From contig NZ_LPUF01000001.1 of the NCBI RefSeq assembly GCF_002072955.1, positions 467,001 through 531,000 of the forward strand: DNA of 64,000 bases, in the 5' to 3' direction. This document shows positions 18,778 through 27,335 of this stretch, in pieces. The notes under the pieces were generated by a model. It did not search any database. It saw only the letters and a program-made list of their open reading frames with translations, and had not been told where the DNA came from. The first letter of the stretch is position 1. Every line of letters begins with the position of its first letter. Both the position numbers and the translations under genes were made by a program. Origin of the DNA: Methyloprofundus sedimenti (GTDB lineage: Bacteria; Pseudomonadota; Gammaproteobacteria; Methylococcales; Methylomonadaceae).

Positions 18778-20183
18778 TTATTTACCCGCTTGGTACCATT
18801 TTTTAACGAAAGAAGGGAGCTGTCTAATAATCCTGGATAATTGTGGTGCAGGTCGTAAGCAAAAGTACTCATCATTAGTAAATAAATTTTCTCTGGCAAT
18901 CCATGATAAAGGTAAGATCGTTTGATAGTCAGATTGTAACGCTATATCGAATTTATTACGCAAACGAAAATATTTAAGATATCGCGACAGTACAGATCTC
19001 GGCATGAGGATAGGAATTGTATTGGTTAATTGGCGTTGTGGATTATGCGGAGGAACAATATAAAACACTTCCAGTTCAGGGCGATTTTTCATTGCACTGA
19101 CAAAAATATGTTCAATATTGCTTGCTTGCATATTAATAGTCCATGGAACGACAATTTTTTTAATCGCTGGATCATTTAGAATACGACTTATTGTCGCTAT
19201 TTTCTCAAATTTATAAGGTAACTGGATGTTTTTTTTACCCATAGTGCCTTGCTCAAAGTCTGTAATTGCCTGTACATGTAATTCAGCTAAATCCGTTTTA
19301 CCTATTAATTGATAATATAAGTATTTTTTCAATGTTCTGCGAATAGTGTTTTTAACCGCAAGCTTGTCGCTGTATTTATCTAATAAATATAAAACATTGC
19401 GGTTATCATAATAAAGTATCCAGTTAGGTACTTTAGCGGCTGCGGATAAGTGCCAGATGAGAGACTTAGCTGATACGGCTATACGATGTCCTGTTTTTGC
19501 AGTACGTAGACACCACTCGACATCATCAAAGTGAATAAAAAAATCCATCCACAAGCCTGTCTGTTTTGCTACGGGGGCACGGATCAATAATGAAGCTGCT
19601 GCAACATATTCGACGTCCATTTGGGGTTGGCAATGCATTAGTACCTGGCTTAAGTCGGCATTATCGACTAATAGATCATCTATCTGTTTGCCGCGCCAAC
19701 TTGGAATTTCTTCATAATGCCGATTAAATAACAAATTGCCGTTTTGTAGATCAACAAATGCCCCCATTTCATTAATGCGCCATGGATAATCCAGTTGCAT
19801 CATGGTTGAGCCGGCAACTGCAATATCGGGGTTGGCATCAAGCACTGCAACCAATTCACTCAGGGCATTTTGATGCACGACTACATCATTATCTAAAAGC
19901 CATAAATAATCATAGCGAGATTCGGCTTGATCATATGCCCAGGTCAGTCCGGTATTAAAGCCACCGGTACCCCCCAGGTTTTCAGTATTTCGAATAATCT
20001 GGATGTCATCAAATTGCGCTTTTAATGCCTCAACAGTGCCATCATTACTAGCATTATCAATAACTAAAATATCCAGCTGATCTCTTGGGAAAGTAATCGA
20101 TGACAGGGAATTTAATAGATCAAGCACATAGTCTTTTTTATTCCAGGTAACAATGATAATAAGGATTTTTTTGTTGAATTCAT
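18778..20183 (-). pseudogene. GT2 glycosyltransferase with a frameshift in an A tract near its start
   Basis: The open frame begins at GTG 20127 with LDLLNSLSSITFP and contains VIDNASNDGT, NLGGTGGFNTGL and the metal-binding DND (LWLLDNDVVV). It lacks the first GT-A strand. That strand (KKILIIIVTWNKKDYV) lies just upstream but has no start codon in frame. Adding one A to the run of seven (T7 at 20166-20172 on the plus strand) gives MNSTKKILIIIVTWNKKDY from an ATG at 20183 that overlaps the upstream gene's TGA (ATGA). Restored length 468 aa; the last ~200 residues are an extra domain I do not recognise. Undercall, slippage or mutation remain open. Confidence 0.7.
20166..20172 (-). repeat. A7 homopolymer (T7 on plus strand) at the frameshift point
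   Basis: Seven T on the plus strand. Eight would join the overlapping ATG start to the glycosyltransferase frame. Confidence 0.75.
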
Positions 20184-21073
20184 GCGCGTCTTAATAATTG
20201 ATGAATAAGGCTATTTTGTTTCCAAAAAGGCAGAAATGATTTGCGTAAATCAGGTGGTAAAATATTTTTTGTGAGCGGCGAAAATAAGCCATCCCGCACG
20301 GCTTTAAAATAAGTGGCTACTTCGTTAAACCTGATGGCACGAGTCAGACCAATCACCATACGTGATAAAATTAAATAGCTTGCTTGAGGCTGAGGGTAAT
20401 AACGGCGTATGAGCCACAAGGTATTACGCGTAGGGAAAAACACGCGTCGCCACCCTGGTCGCTGGCTCGGAATGCCGCGATGGACAATAATGCAGGCAGG
20501 GTCATAAAAAATATCATAGCCGTGTAAGCGCACCTGAAAACTGACATCTATCTCGTTTTGGTACAGAAAAAAATCTTCTGGATACCAGCCGATTTTGGCA
20601 AATAAATCGCGCCGGATAATAAAGCCGCAACCTATAAAAAAAGGTGAGCGAGAAAATACATCGCTAACCGGTAAATGCCAGCTCCATTGCGGTTTACCGT
20701 CAGGCATTTGAATATGTGCAGCAATAACGCCTATGTCGGGATGTTGATCCAATGATTGCAGAGCATGGTCTATGCCAACAAGGCTGAGTGGACAGGAGTC
20801 ATCATCTAGAATTAATATATATTCGCCTTGGGCAATATTAAAACCAGCGCTGTAACCGGCAATACCGCTGTTATCTGCCAGCAGAATACTGATAATATCC
20901 GATTGTTCTTGCAAATATTCCGCTGTACCATCTTCAGAACCATTATCAACAGCAATAATTTCTAGATCATCACGATGAGCACAGAGTTCTTGTAAGCGAG
21001 CACTGGTAACAATCGTTTCGGCCAGTTTATTAAAGTTAAGAAAAACAATACTTAATTTTATAGGTGTAGTCAT
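20180..21073 (-). CDS. GT2-family glycosyltransferase
   Basis: 297 aa, a single GT-A domain: LSIVFLNFNKLAETI at the N-terminus, AVDNGSEDGTAEYL, the LLADNSGIAGYSAGFN stretch typical of rhamnosyl/galactofuranosyl-type GT2 enzymes, the metal-binding DDD (LILDDDSCPL), and the late NEIDVSFQVRLHGYD motif near the active site. The stop is shared with the ATG of the next glycosyltransferase. With glf about 1.5 kb away on the same strand, galactofuranose transfer is an attractive but unproven guess. Confidence 0.88.
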   Translation of the reverse strand: MTTPIKLSIVFLNFNKLAETIVTSARLQELCAHRDDLEIIAVDNGSEDGTAEYLQEQSDIISILLADNSGIAGYSAGFNIAQGEYILILDDDSCPLSLVGIDHALQSLDQHPDIGVIAAHIQMPDGKPQWSWHLPVSDVFSRSPFFIGCGFIIRRDLFAKIGWYPEDFFLYQNEIDVSFQVRLHGYDIFYDPACIIVHRGIPSQRPGWRRVFFPTRNTLWLIRRYYPQPQASYLILSRMVIGLTRAIRFNEVATYFKAVRDGLFSPLTKNILPPDLRKSFLPFWKQNSLIHQLLRRA

Positions 21074-21131
21074 TTTTTACTGCGGTATGGCTGTGTAAAG
21101 GGTGATTTGAGAATGGCTGCTACTCTGGGTT

Positions 21132-22193
21132 TCACTCAATAATAAAATGCTCGATATTGGAATATTCACTAAGACAGTTACCGTTATAGCTCGTGATCGC
21201 AACATAAAAAGCACTACCTGCATCTAGTTTTACAGAAAAATCAGTGGCATGATTCATATCAAGACTATAAATCGTCTGTGCGTCAGGATAAGGGGCATAA
21301 TTCAAGCGATAGCCAGAAGTCTCGTTTACAGCATTCCAGCTTGCGGTAATTATATTACCATCAATCGTAAGCTTTAGAGATGTCGGAGCGGGTTTTTCAG
21401 CGGGCGTACAAATATGATCAGAAATAAACGTAGCGTAATTCTTAAGGCGTGTATAGACGCCAAAAAGATCAGGGGCTGCGCATTTATCAAGTCCCCAGCT
21501 GGTAATGCCTGCCTGACGCCAGGTACCGCTTTCAGTATCAAAAACAACGAGTGGACCACCGCTGTCGCCAGTGCAGGTGTCTCTTTCGCCCAGGCCGTCA
21601 CCGGCACATAACATACCGTCGATAATGAACCCCATCATGGCTACATTACATTGGGAATTATCAATAAGTGGCAAGTCGACCTGTTGTAAATCGGCAGGTA
21701 ATTGCAGGGATGACGTAGACATAGAGCCCCAGCCTAAAGCAATGGCAGGTTTTCCTGCATTGTCCTGTGCTGTAAAAGGAGCCAGAACATTAATCGGCGT
21801 ATTGTGTGAAGGTGTCGCTAATTTGATTAAGGCGAGGTCATTTTCTAAGTTAAAATTATTATAAAATGGATGGATTAAAATTGAGTCTACCTGTATGCGT
21901 TTACCATTTACACTATCTAATTTAAGCTGTGCCTGATTAATAATCACATCAAAGTCAGTGTTTCCTTTATCAAACACGCAATGAGCCGCAGTTAATATCC
22001 AGTCTTGCGCAATCAGGCTCGCGCCGCAAAAAACATTAGTGTAATCATTAAAAATAAGGCCGGCCATCCAGGGCCACGTTGCTGAATCTGCAGTTGTTCC
22101 ACCAATTATTTTAGCCATTCTTTCGCTTGCAAAAGCAATGTTGGTGCTGGCTATTAGCAGGCTTAGTAAAGTAATAATAATTTTTTTTAACAT
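21132..22193 (-). CDS. secreted trypsin-like serine protease (S1A) with C-terminal FN3-like domain
   Basis: Starting at ATG 22193 (preceded by GGAG at suitable spacing) the 353-aa protein has a signal peptide (LKKIIITLLSLLIASTNIAFA), the activation-type IIGG start, and the triad H71 (AAHC), D119 (NDLALIKL) and S211 (GDSGGPL). An Asp six residues before the Ser predicts cleavage after Lys/Arg. Paired Cys fit disulphides, so it acts outside the cytoplasm. The last ~85 residues (SLKLTIDGNIITASWNAV...) look like a fibronectin III domain. A longer in-frame start exists at 22217. Possible T2SS cargo. Confidence 0.9.
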   Translation of the reverse strand: MLKKIIITLLSLLIASTNIAFASERMAKIIGGTTADSATWPWMAGLIFNDYTNVFCGASLIAQDWILTAAHCVFDKGNTDFDVIINQAQLKLDSVNGKRIQVDSILIHPFYNNFNLENDLALIKLATPSHNTPINVLAPFTAQDNAGKPAIALGWGSMSTSSLQLPADLQQVDLPLIDNSQCNVAMMGFIIDGMLCAGDGLGERDTCTGDSGGPLVVFDTESGTWRQAGITSWGLDKCAAPDLFGVYTRLKNYATFISDHICTPAEKPAPTSLKLTIDGNIITASWNAVNETSGYRLNYAPYPDAQTIYSLDMNHATDFSVKLDAGSAFYVAITSYNGNCLSEYSNIEHFIIE

Positions 22194-22412
22194 GTCATTG
22201 TTCTCCATGTAATGCAATTTAGTTCCCTTCTATGAAGATAGATATGGCAAAGCCCACAGGGTAAGCAGAAGCGCAGGTGCAATCATTCGCCAGGGTGTGC
22301 CTAAAATAACTATTCATTTTGGGCGCGCAGATAGCTTGCCTGAGCAACGCAGAGGCATTTTCCGCACTCCTTTTATATTGTTAACAATATAAAAGGGATA
22401 GCTAAAAATATA

Positions 22413-22581
22413 CCTGATTACCCGTAACTCTCAGTCATATTTGTTATCCTATGCTTCTAACAGGAATCTCATGGGGGAAAGCAAAGATTCCAGATGAAAG
22501 ACTTCGGGAATGACAAGACTTTTAATATACTGATATTTTAAAAATTATTTTAATATGCCTGTGAGTGATACCGTATTCAGG
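22413..22581. mobile_element. MITE-like element, copy 2
   Basis: Left end CCTGATTACCCGTAACTCTC, right end GTGAGTGATACCGTATTCAGG (reads CCTGAATACGG from the other side): diverged terminal inverted repeats. Internally it has the family core AACAGGAATCT...AGATTCCAGATGAAAG and CTTCGGGAATGAC. It occupies most of the gap between the trypsin-like gene and glf. No ORF inside. Confidence 0.55.
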
Positions 22582-22589
22582 AAAATATA

Positions 22590-23756
22590 TTAACCGGGAC
22601 TGGCAAACCTGGCATCAAACACGTGTAATGCTCTGGCAACAATATCATCCATATCATAATAGCGATTTTCCGCCAAACGCCCGACTAAAGTAATATTCTC
22701 AAATTGCTCGGCAAAAGCAAGATAGCGATCCAGCTTTTGTTTATTTTCATCGGTAAAAACAGGGTAATAAGGGATATTCCTGCTCGGGTTATCGCGCTCA
22801 AAGTCCTGAGGAAACTCTCTAACAATTGTTGTACCAGGGGTGACTTGCTGGCTGATATGCTTAAACTCCGTAATGCGCGTAAAATCATAATCATTCGGGT
22901 AGTTAACCGTCGTTTTTTCCTGAAATTGTTGGCTGGACAAATGTTCAAATTTAAACGCTAGTGAGCGATAAGGCAGTTCACCAAAACGGCTGGCAAATAA
23001 TTCGTCAATAAGCCCGGTAAAAATAAACTGCCCAGTAAATTCGCTTTGCATAAACTGCATTCTGCCGGTTTCCAGGTCAAGCTTAAAAACATCTTTAAAA
23101 TCAGTATTTAACATCACACTAATATGAGGATGGTCGAGCATGTTTTGAAAAACTTTAGTATAGCCCTGTGCCGGAATCGCCTGATATTTATCCTGAAAAT
23201 AGCGGTTATCGCGGGAAATATGCACAGGCACTCGCCCTGTTACTTCGGCAGAAATATCTTCAGGCTTTTTGCCCCATTGTTTAGCCGTATAATTCACAAA
23301 AATCTTTTCATAAATAAAATCAGCAAGAAATTTCAGTTCTTTATCGTTAATTTTACGCAATTCCAGAATAGGAACTTTAACACCGTAACCAAAGCGGTCA
23401 ATTAACTTTAGCTCAAGCGAGTCGGCGAGAGATTTAGGTAATAAACTGTGCAGGCTATTCAGATTAAACGGTACGGGCACCTTTTGGCCATCGATAAATG
23501 CCAAAACCTCATGTTGATAGGGCCGCCATTCGGTAAACTGGCTAAGGTAGTCGAATACCTGTTTATTATCAGTATGAAATAAATGCGGGCCGTACTGATG
23601 AATTAAAACGCCGTGTTGATCAAAGCAATCATAACAATTTCCGCCTATATGCTGGCGTTTATCAATAACTAAAACACGTTGCTGTCGCTGTGTCGCAAGG
23701 CGTTCAGCAAGAACAGCACCAGCAAAACCAGCACCAATAATAATTGTGTCGAACAT
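22590..23756 (-). CDS. glf: UDP-galactopyranose mutase
   Basis: FAD enzyme that interconverts UDP-galactopyranose and UDP-galactofuranose, the donor for galactofuranose in surface glycans. 388 aa, usual length. The N-terminus has the Rossmann FAD site (TIIIGAGFAGAVLAERLA), then RQHIGGNCYD and the glf-specific QYGPHLFHTDN; further in are NYTAKQWGKKPEDI and the C-terminal ENITLVGRLAENRYYDMDD. It acts in the cytoplasm ahead of galactofuranosyltransferases, for which the nearby GT2 genes are candidates. Confidence 0.97.
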   Translation of the reverse strand: MFDTIIIGAGFAGAVLAERLATQRQQRVLVIDKRQHIGGNCYDCFDQHGVLIHQYGPHLFHTDNKQVFDYLSQFTEWRPYQHEVLAFIDGQKVPVPFNLNSLHSLLPKSLADSLELKLIDRFGYGVKVPILELRKINDKELKFLADFIYEKIFVNYTAKQWGKKPEDISAEVTGRVPVHISRDNRYFQDKYQAIPAQGYTKVFQNMLDHPHISVMLNTDFKDVFKLDLETGRMQFMQSEFTGQFIFTGLIDELFASRFGELPYRSLAFKFEHLSSQQFQEKTTVNYPNDYDFTRITEFKHISQQVTPGTTIVREFPQDFERDNPSRNIPYYPVFTDENKQKLDRYLAFAEQFENITLVGRLAENRYYDMDDIVARALHVFDARFASPG

Positions 23757-23989
23757 AGACAGGAAAACAGAAGTAAAAAGAGTATATTATATAGGTAAAT
23801 CTAGATATTAGCTGTTAAAAAGCGGGAAGCCATGATTTATCATCTGGTAACGCAAATATCTTTTTAACCTGGAAACCGCAGCTGATTACGGATTTTGTTG
23901 GAAATCTGAGTGTGAAACACAAGCACGGCTCGTAGGCAATGGCCGTAGCCCTTGTCAAGAGCTGTAACGCAGTATTTCGTGCGCAGATG

Positions 23990-24085
23990 TATCCACAAAA
24001 CCGTGAAGCAGTGTACAGTCACCCAGCAGGTGACAAGCTTTTACGATCATTATATTTTATAGTGGTCAACTGCGGTTTCTAGGTT
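23990..24085 (+). mobile_element. short relic of an ISL3-type transposase gene
   Basis: About 70 bases from ATCCACAAAACCGTGAA to CATTATATTTTAT match 56480-56550 with roughly eight differences, and the following GGTCAACTGCGGTTTC matches again after a deletion. One frame reads HKTVKQCTVTQQVTS. In the longer copy the equivalent sequence lies between recognisable ISL3-type transposase pieces, so this is a fragment of the same element. Confidence 0.5.
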
Positions 24086-24100
24086 TAAGAAACCAAGAAG

Positions 24101-24157
24101 TAGGGCGAAGCTTTAGCCCTTATGTATTGCTCAGCCGGCGGGTTAAAGCTTCGCCCA
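24101..24157. repeat. palindromic repeat, GTAGGGCG...TTTAGCCC family
   Basis: TAGGGCGAAGCTTTAGCCC and, 20 bases on, GGGTTAAAGCTTCGCCCA form an imperfect inverted repeat able to make a long hairpin. Related half-sites occur at 28378, 29729 and 41935, all intergenic. Confidence 0.6.
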
Positions 24158-24191
24158 GCAAAATGACTGTGTTGCTGAAATTAGCTATGCG

Positions 24192-24225
24192 CTGTCATTT
24201 TGTTGTCATGTAATGCAAATATACT
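24192..24225 (+). promoter_or_regulatory. PHO box and -10 element (predicted PhoB-activated promoter)
   Basis: CTGTCAT-TTTG-TTGTCAT at 24192-24209 matches the enterobacterial PHO box (two CTGTCAT-type repeats, 11-base period) at 13 of 14 repeat positions. A -10-like TATACT follows at 24220-24225 exactly ten bases later, the spacing usual for PhoB-dependent promoters in which the box replaces the -35. It points toward a very short ORF at 24259. Confidence 0.6.
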
Positions 24226-24258
24226 CAGTATGTCTAAGTGAAGAGGAGAAGGATATAC

Positions 24259-24309
24259 ATGTCGTTTAAGGGAGACGGGTTTTACAGTGACTCTATAATA
24301 ATAGAGTAA
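24259..24309 (+). CDS. 16-codon ORF behind the PHO-box promoter
   Basis: ATG at 24259 with a strong Shine-Dalgarno (GGAGAAGG, six bases upstream) opens a 16-residue peptide, MSFKGDGFYSDSIIIE, ending TAA. It sits ~30 bases after the predicted transcription start. It may be a true small protein, a leader peptide, or the surviving head of a deleted phosphate-starvation gene. No longer frame continues from it, and the rest of 24310-24800 shows no gene. Confidence 0.35.
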   Translation: MSFKGDGFYSDSIIIE

Positions 24310-24810
24310 GCGTACCTGTAAATGCTTGTCTATTTGCGATATGTCAGAGCGTGTAATGAGCTCATAAACTTTGTCTTTAAGTTGAGACAGTTTTTAATGG
24401 TCATTTGAATAGCATTCAAGAATGATGGTGAAATATAGGCGCAGCCTTAAGTTGATTTAAATAAAAAGCATGATTTGATCCCCCTCTGCTAATTGTGGCA
24501 CTAATGCTGCTTGTAATTTATGAGGGCTGGTTTGATATTTGTCTAATTAGCTTGAAAAATAAGTAAATGGCCTTATATTTATTTGTCGTGGATAAGGCAG
24601 TAGAGTAGTAGAGAGCAAAATTGTAATTTCGGTCCCTATATTGGTGCGCTATATTTAAGCCGTTAGGGAGGTTTCTGATAAGGCACCTTAAACGTTAACT
24701 GAATACATCGAAAATCAATAGGGTCAACGGTGGCTTGTGAGCTTGAATTGATTTCGGAGGGCGTAAGAAAGCATCGGTTGTTAGGGTGCAAGTAAATTTT
24801 AAGCACAAGC

Positions 24811-24838
24811 TTGTATTTTTAAAAATGTTTACTATAAT
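24811..24838 (+). promoter_or_regulatory. possible sigma-70 promoter for the 24929 gene
   Basis: TTGTAT (24811-24816), 16-base spacer, perfect TATAAT (24833-24838), about 90 bases before the lipoprotein start. The -35 is only a partial match. Confidence 0.35.
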
Positions 24839-24910
24839 ATGATCTTGAGTGGCATGGTTAAAGTGCTTTGCTATGAAGTGAACGATTTACTTGTTTTAGT
24901 ATGATTAATT

Positions 24911-24918
24911 GGGGGGGG
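24911..24918 (+). repeat. G8 tract just before the lipoprotein start
   Basis: Eight G residues ten bases before GTG 24929, in the place of a ribosome binding site. Length changes here could alter translation of the downstream lipoprotein. Confidence 0.6.
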
Positions 24919-24928
24919 TGTCATTTAG

Positions 24929-25345
24929 GTGTATATAAAATCCATACAGTGGGGATTATTCTCGCTTATGTTGTATGTTTTAAGTGGATGCGCTTCTTAT
25001 GCTGAGCGTAATCCAGAAAAAATTGTCAGGCAGCGAGTTGCTGAGCGATGGGATGCGTTAATTGAAGGCCGGCTAGAGTCGGCTTATTCTTTTGAAACAC
25101 CAGAGTATAGGGAGATTTACTCCTTTCCGGAGTATAGAATGACAATTCATGGAGTAGGTGCCTGGCGTAAAGTTGAAATAGACGATGTTGAATGTGTAGA
25201 TGACAAATGTGTTGCAAGTATTGTCATTTATGCTAATATTACCCTTGGTAAGGGTTTTGGGGCTGTTGATAGTAATGCTCCTGCAAAGGAGAGCTGGGTA
25301 CGAGACTCGATATCAGAACAGTGGTTTCATGTCTCAGAGCATTAA
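24929..25345 (+). CDS. small lipoprotein of unknown function
   Basis: 138 aa with a lipoprotein signal (hydrophobic ~8-18, lipobox LSG-C21). The mature part has a helix-rich start (EKIVRQRVAERWDALIEGRL) and then a small alpha/beta domain with two Cys (VECVDDKCVASIVIYANI). The overall pattern resembles NTF2-like or DUF4440-type folds, but I do not recognise a family. GTG start. It lies 32 bases ahead of the large exported protein gene and is probably co-transcribed with it. Confidence 0.7.
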   Translation: MYIKSIQWGLFSLMLYVLSGCASYAERNPEKIVRQRVAERWDALIEGRLESAYSFETPEYREIYSFPEYRMTIHGVGAWRKVEIDDVECVDDKCVASIVIYANITLGKGFGAVDSNAPAKESWVRDSISEQWFHVSEH

Positions 25346-25377
25346 GTTGTATAATTTTTTTAATTTTGGAGAAGAAA

Positions 25378-27231
25378 ATGTTTAAAAAAACAAAAATTGC
25401 TGCAGCTTCTGCAGTAATATTAGGGCTGTCAAGTATGGCTGCGCAGGCTGATGGGGATCTCGGCGTTGCGTTAAATGCTGCTCCGTCAGGCGGACAGGTG
25501 TTAGTTTTTCCATATTATAATGTTAATAACGAATTTATTACGGTCTATAATATTACCAACACCACTGATGCATATAAAGCAATAAAAGTACGTTTTCGCG
25601 AGTCAGATAATTCAAACGATGTAATAGATTTTAACGTTTATATGTCTCCTCATGATGTTTATACCATGCAGCTTGAATATGCACCTGCAGCTGGGCCAGG
25701 AGAGGATTCAGGCGGTGTTAAGTTAACAACGACTGATAAAACTTGTGCTTATCCAGCAATTCCAGCCGATGGTTTATTATTTAGATATGGCGTCTATGCT
25801 TCTACTGTAGTAGAGGATGTGCGTGAGGGATATCTAGAAGTCATTGAAATGGGTGAAATTGATGAAGAAGCCTATGTAAGAAGAGGTCTTGAAGGGGATG
25901 GACAGCTCATCGCTAGTGAAGGTCTTTTGCATGATGGTGATGGCGTGCCTGCTGACTGTAGTGTAATCGACAGAGCCTGGAAGCAAGCTGTATTTGTACA
26001 GGGTGGCGCAGAATCAAATGGAAGTATGCCTGGTGATGTTGACTGGGTTAATCCACTAGCAGTAAATTACCCCATGCAACCAACCGAAAGTGACAGAGGC
26101 TACTATGGTTTGGAATCGTTAGAAAGTCAGGCTATGGATACAGGCTTACCAAACGAATATATAGCTTATCATGGAACGCCAATAACTGAGCCTAAAGGCG
26201 GTATAGTGGGTACATCAATTTTGGTTGATTTAGCGACAATCATTGGATTTGTTGCTGAACCAACTTCAATTTTAAATTACTCGGAAGACGCACAGCATTA
26301 TTTGTCTCAAGATGATCACTTTTTCCATTTACCTTCACTTGCTTCAGGTAGCAATGAGTACGCTTATCGAGCGCAAGGGCAATTGGTAGAGTATGACAAT
26401 GTAGTAAGAGATTGGGGTCTGGATGATAGGGATATTTTACCAAAAACTCATATTCCTTCAGGAATTAACCCTATGCCAGTTGCGGATGTGATGTTAGTGA
26501 CTACTTTAGGTAATCAATATTTCCTAGGCCAGCCTGGAGATGCAATTAATACGGTTTCTGATCTAGTTGTTGCTGCTCCGATGAGAAAGCATGCGATCTA
26601 CAATGATTATCAATACCATGCAGAGGGTACTTGGGATCCTTTAGTTGACCTGCCTGATAATTACATTGCAGTAGGATCTACTCCTTTTACAACTCCTGGT
26701 CAAAATGGCCAATTAGCTGATGAATATGGTTATTGGGAATATCTGCCTACAGCTTATGATGTAAATGCTGATGTAGTTTATTATGATAGAGAAGAGGCTA
26801 GCTATTCAGTTAAGACTCGTGACTTCTCTCCACCATTTGCAATAGTGGATGAAATTATCTTTGACAAAGAAGTTAATATTCTTTCTTTACATAGAGATGG
26901 TACTGATCCACTGGATAGTGTTTTAGGGTCTGAAAATAAAGTGGACTTGACAATGCAGCCAGGTTTCAACAATGGATGGATTTCTTTTTCATTTGCTGAG
27001 ACTCTTACTCGTAGCTATAACTTAACGGGTGATCGTTATGAAGAGTGGTTTAGCGAAGGTATTTGTTTAAAAGGTTGTAGGTTTGATGCTTTTGGTGTGC
27101 CACTACATGGTTTTATGGCTTCCAGAGTACCTGCTAGAGGTGGATATGTTGGTGAAGCATTCCCACACTTTTATACTAGAGTTGGCGAGAACATGAGTCA
27201 TATTGAAGACGACTTAAACGTTCTTCAGTAG
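25378..27231 (+). CDS. large exported protein of unknown family
   Basis: 617 aa from ATG 25378, which has GGAGAAG at good spacing (a longer in-frame start at 25321 has none). A signal peptide (KIAAASAVILGLSSMAAQA) precedes a mature chain rich in Tyr, Asp and Gly (GGQVLVFPYYNVNNEFITVYNI...). There is no transmembrane helix, PEP-CTERM or sorting tail. Four Cys may pair. The sequence looks like an abundant surface or extracellular protein. A strong terminator follows, then a PPIase gene that might assist folding of exported proteins. Function unknown. Confidence 0.75.
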   Translation: MFKKTKIAAASAVILGLSSMAAQADGDLGVALNAAPSGGQVLVFPYYNVNNEFITVYNITNTTDAYKAIKVRFRESDNSNDVIDFNVYMSPHDVYTMQLEYAPAAGPGEDSGGVKLTTTDKTCAYPAIPADGLLFRYGVYASTVVEDVREGYLEVIEMGEIDEEAYVRRGLEGDGQLIASEGLLHDGDGVPADCSVIDRAWKQAVFVQGGAESNGSMPGDVDWVNPLAVNYPMQPTESDRGYYGLESLESQAMDTGLPNEYIAYHGTPITEPKGGIVGTSILVDLATIIGFVAEPTSILNYSEDAQHYLSQDDHFFHLPSLASGSNEYAYRAQGQLVEYDNVVRDWGLDDRDILPKTHIPSGINPMPVADVMLVTTLGNQYFLGQPGDAINTVSDLVVAAPMRKHAIYNDYQYHAEGTWDPLVDLPDNYIAVGSTPFTTPGQNGQLADEYGYWEYLPTAYDVNADVVYYDREEASYSVKTRDFSPPFAIVDEIIFDKEVNILSLHRDGTDPLDSVLGSENKVDLTMQPGFNNGWISFSFAETLTRSYNLTGDRYEEWFSEGICLKGCRFDAFGVPLHGFMASRVPARGGYVGEAFPHFYTRVGENMSHIEDDLNVLQ

Positions 27232-27290
27232 GGTCAATGATGGAATAAAGTTAAATGATTAGTTTCATTTAATTTTAAATTAAGTAGAGA

Positions 27291-27323
27291 AGGGTGGTGT
27301 GTTATGCATCACCCTTTTTTTTT
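27291..27323 (+). terminator. Rho-independent terminator
   Basis: AGGGTGGTG, a short loop, CATCACCCT, then a run of nine T: a nine-pair stem (one G-T pair) with a U-tract, 60 bases after the stop of the exported-protein gene. Because it covers 27294, the PPIase start must lie downstream. Confidence 0.85.
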
Positions 27324-27335
27324 GGAGTTTGGAAA

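Noticed and set aside
25321-25377. Earlier start for the large exported protein
   Set aside because: It would put 19 extra residues before a good signal peptide and lacks an RBS; ATG 25378 has GGAGAAG.
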